This document shows positions 9,716 through 14,391 of a stretch of 14,391 bases of DNA, one piece after another. The notes below the pieces were generated by a model. It saw only the letters and a list, made by a program, of their open reading frames with translations, made no database searches and was not told where the DNA came from. The DNA lies in the NCBI GenBank assembly GCA_045539595.1, contig JAZQFQ010000105.1, positions 1-14,391 on the forward strand, written 5' to 3'. This stretch comes from SIG701 sp045539595 (lineage in GTDB: Bacteria; Bacillota; Clostridia; Oscillospirales; CAG-272). The stretch's first letter is position 1; each line of letters begins with the position of its first letter. Made by a program: the position numbers and the translations under genes.

Positions 9716-11224
9716 TCAGTTTCCGGCCCGGTTCAGATATTCCTCCAGACACAGCCCGGCGTCGTGGATCGCCTTGGCGTGGTAGCGGCCCACATAGCGG
9801 TAGTGCCACGGCTCAAAGGAGATGCCCGTGATGTCTTCCTTCCCTTGGGGGAAGCGGAGAATGAAGCCGAATTTCCATGCGTTTTCCGTCAGCCAGGTGT
9901 AGGCTTCCTTCCTCGCGAAGGCCACGTCGGCGGCACCCAGATTGTGCATGTCACAGCACAGACCGGTCTGGTGCTCACTGGTGCCCGGGCGGGCGGAATA
10001 GGTGGCGGTGATGGCCTGTGCCTGGGCCAGCGTCAGGGAAGGATCCGCCTTCATCTCGTTGGCGGTGTACATATTGAACAGGGAAGTCTGGTAGGCGTAG
10101 GAGCGGTATGCGCTGGTGACGGATACATCCTTGTATCCTGCCGCCCGCATCTCGATATACAAGGCCTCCAGCGCCTTGGCGGCATACAGCCGCATCTGCT
10201 GGACGTTGCGCCCATCCTTGCGGGTGTCCGCCAGATCGGTCAGATCCGTGGGCTTGTGGGTCTCGTCTACGGTGTGGTCGTTGTTCACCAGAATGAGATA
10301 AGCATTCCGATCGGCGGGATTCATGTATTCCTCATAGGCCGACAGATCGGTAAGAAACGTAACGATCAGATCCTCCTCCGAGGGGCCGGGCACGCTGGTG
10401 GACGGGATGATGGCACCGGGATCGATGTCGCCCAATTCCGTATCCTCCGGCAGAGGTTCCACCGCGGCGGCCCGCTTCAGCGTGAAGGCGGGGATGTCGG
10501 GGATCTCATCCGTGTAGGTTCGGGCGATGGATACCGTGTTCCCCTCCCGGGTGAGGGCAATTCCGTCCATATATTCCGTGACGAAATCGGCGGGCACCAG
10601 ATAATGCTCTCCGTGGAGAACAGCCGGACCGCTCAGCCGCACATCCTGGCCATTGACGGTGGCCAGATCTCTGTCCCGGCGGAAGATCACGTCCTCCTCC
10701 GAGCCGCTTCCGCTGCTGTCCGTGGTGCCGGATTCCGCCGATGCGGGGATCACGAAGCGCATCTCATCGGCTCCGCCCACGGCCACCAGGCCGAAACGCG
10801 ATGCCAGATCGCTGAAATCTACGTACAGGATACCGTCCAGATAGGCCTTGTCCTCGGCGAGGGAGATGGAATCGTCGCCGTTGTAGGTGTAGCGGATGGT
10901 GGTGGGCTCCGGCGGCGGATCGCTGTGATTGAAATACAGAGCGAATCCCACGCAGGCTACCACGGCCAAAAGGAGCAGGATCACGAAAAATACCAGAACC
11001 CGGCCCCAGAAAATCTGCACCTTCCGCTTGCGCTGGGCCTCGCGGCGGCGTTTCTCCGCCATCTGCCGCTCATAGGCCGCCTTGCGGCGGGCGTAATCCT
11101 GGGTGGCATCCCGCCGGACACGGGGAGGATTCTGCGGGTTCGCCCGGGGATTCGGCGCACCTTGCGCCATCGGCCGCCGATGGCCGTTTGGCGGACGGCG
11201 GGGCGGTTGGGAGTTGTATTGCAT
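9716..11224 (-). CDS. Membrane-anchored D-alanyl-D-alanine carboxypeptidase, M15B (VanY-like)
   Basis: A 502-residue cell-wall peptidase that should trim the terminal D-Ala from peptidoglycan stems. The first 70 residues are Pro/Arg/Gln-rich and cytoplasmic (RRPPNGHRRP, AEKRRREAQRKRK). One membrane helix lies at about 73-98 (VLVFFVILLLLAVVACVGF), making it a type II protein. Residues about 110-240 look like a copper-amine-oxidase-N/stalk-type beta domain, interrupted by a Ser/Gly/Asp-rich stretch (162-178). The catalytic M15 domain is at about 290-495: SAYRSYAYQTSLF (371-383), GTSEHQTGLCCDMHN with zinc ligands H418 and D425, and EPWHYRYVG with base E471 and ligand H474. The ribosome binding site TAAGGAGGG overlaps the stop of the upstream mnmM gene, so the two are cotranscribed. 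There is no vanHAX-type neighbour, so resistance is not implied. Confidence 0.92.
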   Translation of the reverse strand: MQYNSQPPRRPPNGHRRPMAQGAPNPRANPQNPPRVRRDATQDYARRKAAYERQMAEKRRREAQRKRKVQIFWGRVLVFFVILLLLAVVACVGFALYFNHSDPPPEPTTIRYTYNGDDSISLAEDKAYLDGILYVDFSDLASRFGLVAVGGADEMRFVIPASAESGTTDSSGSGSEEDVIFRRDRDLATVNGQDVRLSGPAVLHGEHYLVPADFVTEYMDGIALTREGNTVSIARTYTDEIPDIPAFTLKRAAAVEPLPEDTELGDIDPGAIIPSTSVPGPSEEDLIVTFLTDLSAYEEYMNPADRNAYLILVNNDHTVDETHKPTDLTDLADTRKDGRNVQQMRLYAAKALEALYIEMRAAGYKDVSVTSAYRSYAYQTSLFNMYTANEMKADPSLTLAQAQAITATYSARPGTSEHQTGLCCDMHNLGAADVAFARKEAYTWLTENAWKFGFILRFPQGKEDITGISFEPWHYRYVGRYHAKAIHDAGLCLEEYLNRAGN

Positions 11225-11235
11225 GACGGCCCTCC

Positions 11236-11790
11236 TTATTTTGTTTCGCAGATCATGAAGAACGGGGAAGTGGGGGAGTTCAGCAGCTGGAACTTGGCCA
11301 CCGTCATCTTATAGCGGGAGAGGGTGGAGAAGTACTTGGTCAATTCTTCCCCCTCCGCCGCCCCCTCGGGATGGCCGGGATATACCGCCACCAGAAGGAT
11401 GGCGTCTCGGCCCAGCATCCCTACCGCGTTTTCCACGGCGGGCAGGGTGGTTTCCCGCATGGTGGTCAGGGATTTGTTGCCGCTGCCCGGCATATATCCC
11501 AGATTGAACATTCCCGCCTTGATGGGCTCATGGATGAACTCCGGCGCCCGGTGGTGGGACGCGCAGATCAGGCGGTAATTCTCGGGGCAGCCTTCCGCCC
11601 TCAGCGTGGCCTCCGTGCTGATCAGTGCCTGGGGCTGAATATCAAAAGCGGTCACACAGCCGGCGGGTCCTACGGTTTTGGAGAGAAACGCGGTGTCGTG
11701 GCCGTTGCCCATGGTGAAATCCACCGCCACATCGCCCTCATGGAGATGGGAGAGGATGAAATATTTCTGCAAAGCAAGCAAATCTACCAT
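11236..11790 (-). CDS. mnmM: YtqB/MnmM-type tRNA methyltransferase (class I SAM)
   Basis: This has 184 residues, a typical length for the Bacillus YtqB family. The SAM-binding motif I is VDFTMGNGHDTAFLS (23-37), motif II is VTAFDIQPQAL (45-55), and the family signature is FNLGYMPGSGNKSLTT (95-110), followed by VAVYPGHPEG near residue 136. YtqB (MnmM) is reported to methylate nm5s2U to mnm5s2U at the tRNA wobble position; older annotations call it an rRNA methylase. The start ATG (11788-11790) has a modest AAGGAT site about 10 nt upstream. It has its own sigma-A promoter and is followed 11 nt later by the carboxypeptidase gene. The function is assigned from family signatures only. Confidence 0.85.
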   Translation of the reverse strand: MVDLLALQKYFILSHLHEGDVAVDFTMGNGHDTAFLSKTVGPAGCVTAFDIQPQALISTEATLRAEGCPENYRLICASHHRAPEFIHEPIKAGMFNLGYMPGSGNKSLTTMRETTLPAVENAVGMLGRDAILLVAVYPGHPEGAAEGEELTKYFSTLSRYKMTVAKFQLLNSPTSPFFMICETK

Positions 11791-11826
11791 TGTTACTATA
11801 TCCTTGTGTTAGAATCCGATACCAGT

Positions 11827-11855
11827 ATTGTACAACGGGTGTGGGAAAAAGTCAA
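11827..11855 (-). promoter_or_regulatory. Promoter of the mnmM-vanY unit
   Basis: On the - strand, TTGACT (11855-11850), a 17-nt spacer, then TACAAT (11832-11827), each one base off consensus. It lies about 36 bp from the mnmM start and faces away from the rplM promoter. Confidence 0.87.
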
Positions 11856-11870
11856 GTGCGGGTACGATAT

Positions 11871-11955
11871 GAAAACGCATGAAAAAACGAGAAAATCAAA
11901 GAAAACGAAAGAAACGCATGGTGTAAATGAAAAAACTTTGAAAAATATCGAAAAA
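11871..11955. promoter_or_regulatory. Phased A-tract (curved) DNA upstream of rplM
   Basis: Five consecutive 10-mers beginning gaaa occupy 11871-11920, so A-tracts start at 11872, 11882, 11892, 11902 and 11912, exactly 10 bp apart. Three more start at 11930, 11941 and 11951. The last ends 4 bp before the rplM -35. This pattern predicts intrinsic bending and an UP-element-like boost. No gene of its own is supported here. Confidence 0.7.
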
Positions 11956-11959
11956 GGTA

Positions 11960-11988
11960 TTGACAGAGCAGGGGGAAAGTGCTATAAT
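11960..11988 (+). promoter_or_regulatory. rplM-rpsI sigma-A promoter
   Basis: TTGACA (11960-11965), a 17-nt spacer, TATAAT (11983-11988): a perfect consensus. The predicted start near 11995 leaves a leader of about 38 nt before rplM, too short for an elaborate autoregulatory leader RNA. Confidence 0.95.
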
Positions 11989-12032
11989 CATGCATGCTGA
12001 AAAAATATCAATACAAATATCGGAGGAACGCT

Positions 12033-12464
12033 ATGTCCACTTTTATGGCAAAGAAAGAAACCGTTGAGCGCAAGTGGTACGTACTCGACGCGGCCGGCAA
12101 GCCGCTGGGTAAGACTGCGGTCGCGGCTGCCAATATTCTGCGCGGCAAGCATCGTCCTGAGTTCACCCCCCATGTTGACTGCGGTGAATTCGTGATCATC
12201 ATCAACGCTGATAAGGCTGTTTTGACCGGCAACAAGCTGCAGAATAAGTATCACTATCATCATTCCGGTTACATCGGTGGTCTGAAGAAGGTTCAGTACA
12301 AGACCCTGATGGCAACCCGCCCCGACCTGGCTATGCAGTACGCCGTTAAGGGTATGCTCCCGCATAACTCCATCGGCGACAAGGCCATCACCCGTCTGAA
12401 GGTATACGCAGGTTCCGAGCACAAGCAGCAGGCTCAGAATCCCACCCCGTATGAAGTAAAATAA
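12033..12464 (+). CDS. rplM: 50S ribosomal protein L13
   Basis: A 143-residue large-subunit protein that binds 23S rRNA early in assembly. Hallmarks are RKWYVLDAAGKPLG (about 12-25), AANILRGKHRPEFTPHVDCG, VLTGNKLQNKYHYHHSGYIGG and VKGMLPHN near the C-terminal third. The start is the ATG at 12033 (MSTFMAKKETVERKW), with CGGAGGA at 12021-12027. An in-frame start at 11994 would fall at or before the transcription start and can be excluded. It is followed 19 nt later by rpsI, the usual L13-S9 pair of bacteria. Confidence 0.97.
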   Translation: MSTFMAKKETVERKWYVLDAAGKPLGKTAVAAANILRGKHRPEFTPHVDCGEFVIIINADKAVLTGNKLQNKYHYHHSGYIGGLKKVQYKTLMATRPDLAMQYAVKGMLPHNSIGDKAITRLKVYAGSEHKQQAQNPTPYEVK

Positions 12465-12483
12465 GAAAGGACGAGAGTGAATA

Positions 12484-12885
12484 ATGTATACAAGTGCTAA
12501 GCCCTATTTTTACGGTACGGGCAGAAGAAAGAGCTCCGTTGCGCGTGTACGCGTATATCCCGGTTCCGGTTCCATCACCATCAACGGTAAGGACATCGAT
12601 CAGTACTTCGGTCTGGAGACCCTGAAGCTGATCATCAACCAGCCGTTTGAGGTTACCGGCACTATGGGCAAGTTTGACATCGTTGCCAATGTAAACGGCG
12701 GCGGTATGTCCGGCCAGGCAGGTGCTATCCGTCACGGTGTTGCCCGTGCACTCCTTCTCGCAGATGAGACCTTCCGTGCTCCTCTGAAGAAGGCCGGCTT
12801 CCTGATGCGTGACCCCAGAATGAAGGAGAGAAAGAAGTACGGTCTGAAGGCCGCACGTCGTGCTCCTCAGTTCTCCAAGAGATAA
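12484..12885 (+). CDS. rpsI: 30S ribosomal protein S9
   Basis: A 133-residue small-subunit protein whose C-terminal tail reaches the P-site tRNA. It shows YGTGRRKSSVARVRVYPGSG (10-29), a central VNGGGMSGQAGAIRHGVARAL stretch (about 69-89; the last residues given here are GVARAL) and the basic tail ending PQFSKR, whose final Lys-Arg is conserved. The start at 12484 is forced by an in-frame stop just upstream (12478). The ribosome binding site AAAGGA lies a rather long 11 to 12 nt away. It is cotranscribed with rplM. Confidence 0.97.
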   Translation: MYTSAKPYFYGTGRRKSSVARVRVYPGSGSITINGKDIDQYFGLETLKLIINQPFEVTGTMGKFDIVANVNGGGMSGQAGAIRHGVARALLLADETFRAPLKKAGFLMRDPRMKERKKYGLKAARRAPQFSKR

Positions 12886-12913
12886 GAAAACAACACCCGC
12901 AAGAGTGTTTATC

Positions 12914-12955
12914 CGGCATCCATTGCATTGGCAGTGGGTGCCGTTCTCTTTATTT
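12914..12955 (+). terminator. Terminator of rplM-rpsI
   Basis: cggcatcca (12914-12922) pairs with tgggtgccg (12935-12943), 9 bp with one wobble and a 12-nt loop, followed by ttctctttattt. The U-rich tail overlaps the start of the following promoter cassette (12949). Confidence 0.8.
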
Positions 12956-13005
12956 ATTCACATTATTGTGATATAATGATACCAATTCGACAAACTTGAA
13001 TTTGT
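12949..13005 (+). promoter_or_regulatory. Promoter cassette copy A, upstream of the M28 peptidase
   Basis: A weak TTTATT -35 (12949-12954), a 17-nt spacer and an extended -10, TGaTATAAT (12969-12977). The perfect dyad TCACA-TTAT-TGTGA (12958-12971) abuts the -10. The 57 bp match 14207-14263 at 49 positions. It is followed by a second dyad (12985-13010). The predicted leader before the peptidase start is about 140 nt, AT-rich, with no open frame I can support. Confidence 0.8.
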
Positions 13006-13010
13006 CCAAT
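12985..13010. repeat. Dyad attcgacaaa-N6-tttgtccaat
   Basis: The 10-nt arms pair at 9 of 10 positions around cttgaa. It lies just downstream of the predicted transcription start (near 12984), so it would form a 5'-end hairpin in the RNA or a DNA operator. Related sequences recur in inverted orientation after the peptidase gene (13944-13967). Confidence 0.7.
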
Positions 13011-13122
13011 AGTTTGTTACTGCTTAAAAGAATTCCTTGTTAGCAGATATAATAAATTTTAACAATATAAAACGTGTAAAATATTATGTTGTTTAGCAGC
13101 ATATTTACAGAAAGAGGTTCTT

Positions 13123-13893
13123 ATGGAATACATGAGCAAAATTTCAGGAAGTTCAGACAGAAAAGGTATCATCATGACAATTTTGTCCCAAATGGGTGCG
13201 AACTTTGAGGTTCAGCAATTTGAGGACGTAGAAAACATCGTCATTTCTTTTAATCCGAGCAACAAACGCTTGGTTGTCGGAGCACATTGGGATGCAGATG
13301 AAGACAGTGATGGTGCAAATGACAATGCCTCGGGCTGCTCGGTGCTTTTGCATACCATTGAAGCTGTGCTTGCTAAACCAACCTTTGAAAAAAGTGTAGA
13401 TTTCGTGTTCTTTGGTGAGGAGGAAAAGGGTGGCATTGGTGCATCCCGTTACATCGAATCCGTAGGAAAAGAGAATATCTCAGCTATGGTCAATGCGGAT
13501 GTTTGCGGCTTTGGTGATAATATTCTCCTCAGCGACAAAGGTAATTTGTCAAATCCGTCGTTCTTTGGCCTGATGGATGAAGTTTTACTAACAAAACACA
13601 AGATACAACTCCCCAGATTTTTACCTCAAGGTGATGACTGTATTTTTGAGTGGAGTGGGTTGCCGAGTGTTTCCATCTGCACCGCAGAATGCAATGCCTT
13701 TAATGTTTTTTCCGAAATCGGTCGCAAAATTGTTGCGGAGCAACCAATCACAGAGGCAGACCAGGAAGCTCTTATGAGTTTGGATGTCGTAAAAACCATG
13801 CATGGCGGCGAATTTGACAATATTTCCTATTTAAGCGGCACAGCAGTTAAAATGGTAGCAGACTACCTGATAGACGGCTTGTTGAACTGCTGA
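13123..13893 (+). CDS. M28-family zinc metallopeptidase, cytosolic
   Basis: This has 256 residues, shorter than usual for M28 enzymes. All expected metal and catalytic positions are present in order: H55 and D57 (GAHWDAD), bridging D67 (GANDNASG), the Glu pair at about 100-101 (FFGEEEKGGIGAS), D126 (NADVCG) and H227 (TMHGGEFDN). There is no signal peptide or membrane segment, so it should act in the cytoplasm as an aminopeptidase or a hydrolase of a small amide substrate. The start has AAAGAGG about 5 nt upstream. Codons are A/T-ending (aaa, gaa, ttt), unlike the C/G-ending codons of the genes before it, which suggests transfer. It stands alone behind promoter cassette A. The substrate is unknown. 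Confidence 0.88.
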   Translation: MEYMSKISGSSDRKGIIMTILSQMGANFEVQQFEDVENIVISFNPSNKRLVVGAHWDADEDSDGANDNASGCSVLLHTIEAVLAKPTFEKSVDFVFFGEEEKGGIGASRYIESVGKENISAMVNADVCGFGDNILLSDKGNLSNPSFFGLMDEVLLTKHKIQLPRFLPQGDDCIFEWSGLPSVSICTAECNAFNVFSEIGRKIVAEQPITEADQEALMSLDVVKTMHGGEFDNISYLSGTAVKMVADYLIDGLLNC

Positions 13894-13901
13894 AACATTT
13901 A

Positions 13902-13960
13902 GACGAATTGGAAATATGAACGGTATTTCTAAAACTCCAATAGATAAATTCCAATTTGTC
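13902..13960. repeat. Long-loop inverted repeat after the peptidase gene
   Basis: gacgaattggaa (13902-13913) and ttccaatttgtc (13949-13960) pair at 11 of 12 positions around a 35-nt loop, starting 8 nt after the stop codon. There is no T-run, so it is not a simple terminator. The right arm extends into a copy of the element found at 12985-13010, inverted. Confidence 0.7.
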
Positions 13961-14141
13961 GAATAGTACGGGTGTTAATCTTGGTGTGGGTTTGGTGCTA
14001 ATTTGGTGCAACATTCTATGAGGCAGTACCCAAAATATCAAACGATATGCGATTATGACCTCACAATATCCCACGATATGAGCGTTATCCACGATATAAA
14101 CCGCTGTGAAACACCAATGCAAAAACTCCAAGAGATAATTT
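13931..14141. repeat. Direct repeat pair 13931-13950 / 14122-14141
   Basis: aaaactccaatagataaatt (13931-13950) and aaaactccaagagataattt (14122-14141) match at 18 of 20 positions and lie 191 bp apart. They bracket the spacer that carries the TTGGTG and ATATC/GATAT motifs. Confidence 0.65.
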
Positions 14142-14167
14142 ATCCCGAATGGGTTTTATCAGAAGAA

Positions 14168-14199
14168 CAGTCCTCACAAGCGTGGGGACTGTTTTTTTT
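14168..14199 (+). terminator. Strong rho-independent terminator
   Basis: cagtcctcac (14168-14177) pairs with gtggggactg (14182-14191), 10 bp with one wobble and a 4-nt loop, followed by eight T. It ends the peptidase transcript and insulates the next promoter cassette. Confidence 0.92.
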
Positions 14200-14206
14200 G
14201 CGGTGA

Positions 14207-14263
14207 TTTATTTATTCACAATTCTGTGATATAATGGTATCAATTAGATTAACTTGAATTTGT
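14207..14263 (+). promoter_or_regulatory. Promoter cassette copy B, upstream of the GNAT-like gene
   Basis: TTTATT (14207-14212), a 17-nt spacer and the extended -10 TGaTATAAT (14227-14235), with the dyad TCACA-ATTC-TGTGA (14216-14229). It matches copy A at 49 of 57 positions; three of the eight differences fall inside the 4-nt centre of the dyad. The second dyad of copy A is not preserved here. The predicted leader is only about 33 nt. Confidence 0.8.
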
Positions 14264-14274
14264 AGGTGCGTGCA

Positions 14275-14391
14275 ATGAACCTAATAGAATTAACTCACAA
14301 GAACGATATTTTACAAACATATGAGATTTACAAACACTGTATGTTTATGCCTACCGAAGAAAAGTTTAATAAGAAAGTAGAACAATTTCTG
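14275..14391 (+). CDS. Putative GNAT-family N-acetyltransferase (3' cut by window edge)
   Basis: 39 codons from an ATG with AGGTG about 6 nt upstream, running open to the window end. The visible part, MNLIELTHKNDILQTYEIYK then HCMFMPTEEKFNKKVEQFL, has the look of the N-terminus of small GNAT proteins (a beta strand ending in a Leu-Thr turn, a helix and a Met-Pro-Thr-x-Glu-Lys-Phe stretch). The acetyl-CoA site lies beyond the window, so the family call is tentative. It is AT-rich like the peptidase gene and has its own copy of the same promoter cassette. Confidence 0.5.
   Translation, partial: MNLIELTHKNDILQTYEIYKHCMFMPTEEKFNKKVEQFL

Larger units (their letters stand above)
13894..14167. other. 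Gene-free spacer with repeated motifs
   Basis: No protein-coding region is convincing here. Besides the repeats listed separately, it holds ttggtg three times at an 11-bp period (13981, 13992, 14003) and three dyads: atatc-aaac-gatat (14035-14048), atatc-ccac-gatat (14066-14079) and ttatc-cac-gatat (14085-14097). If transcription from cassette A reads through, this is a long 3' untranslated region ending at the terminator at 14168. Confidence 0.6.

Noticed and set aside
9540..9809. N-terminal extension of alaS by about 90 codons
   Set aside because: The extension covers a consensus promoter and the upstream gene's terminator. The known family start and a good ribosome binding site fit 9539.
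9716..11224. Vancomycin-resistance vanY
   Set aside because: The domain matches the family, but there are no vanS/R/H/A/X-like neighbours, and such peptidases are common housekeeping enzymes.
9764..11314. Long + strand frame opposite the carboxypeptidase
   Set aside because: The M15 motifs, membrane helix and ribosome binding site support the - strand gene; this one has no such support.
11371..12000. + strand frame reading over mnmM and the divergent promoters
   Set aside because: It is antisense to a clear methyltransferase and runs through both promoters and the A-tract region; the Lys/Thr-rich tail is just the A-tracts translated.
13048..13053. A second TATAAT within the peptidase leader
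   Set aside because: No acceptable -35 lies at 16-18 nt (candidates are taaaag or ttaaaa); chance matches are frequent in such AT-rich DNA.
14003..14206. Possible 67-residue protein downstream of the peptidase
   Set aside because: It starts at TTG with no ribosome binding site, and its last residues are the translated terminator stem and T-run. A short peptide or a decayed gene end cannot be excluded.

Overview
The window looks like chromosomal DNA from a Gram-positive Firmicute, most likely a gut-type member of the Clostridia (Oscillospirales). Supporting points are strong AGGAGG-type ribosome binding sites, textbook TTGACA-N17-TATAAT promoters, short U-tailed terminators, a Firmicute-type AlaRS with a cysteine-rich insertion, and an intergenic repeat whose wording (a ggctccctt arm, ctgagggattgt centre and ggggaggcttttt arm) I associate from memory with gut Clostridia. 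No database search was possible.

Layout. (1) 1-6438, + strand: a carbohydrate-uptake type operon. It starts with a truncated NHL/TPR/Yip1 membrane protein, then a large secreted DUF5696 protein, then two MalF/MalG-type ABC permeases. Gaps are 17-22 nt, and a strong terminator follows at 6448-6481. No ATPase or substrate-binding protein lies in the window; a binding protein could lie just upstream and the ATPase may be encoded elsewhere. (2) 6482-6862: a gene-free stretch packed with palindromes, namely three short hairpins and then a roughly 175-bp element built of nested hairpins. (3) 6863-9628, - strand: alaS with its own terminator and a consensus promoter. (4) 9672-11855, - strand: a two-gene unit, mnmM (ytqB-type methyltransferase) then a membrane-anchored VanY-like M15 carboxypeptidase, with its own promoter and terminator. 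(5) 11856-12955: a divergent region with a striking run of 10-bp-phased A-tracts ahead of a consensus promoter, then rplM-rpsI and a terminator. (6) 12949-14391: an AT-rich accessory segment with codon use unlike the rest. It holds an M28-type cytosolic metallopeptidase and the first 39 codons of a GNAT-like acetyltransferase. Each is preceded by a near-identical 57-bp promoter cassette, and several related inverted and direct repeats lie between them.

How it fits together: regions 3 to 5 are housekeeping translation, tRNA modification and cell-wall functions. Region 1 is a sugar or glycan acquisition module with two poorly understood partners. Region 6 is the part most likely to be foreign, and its repeated promoter cassette plus repeat-rich spacers is the best candidate for something undescribed, together with the layered palindrome element at 6620-6800 and the Yip1-DUF5696-permease operon.
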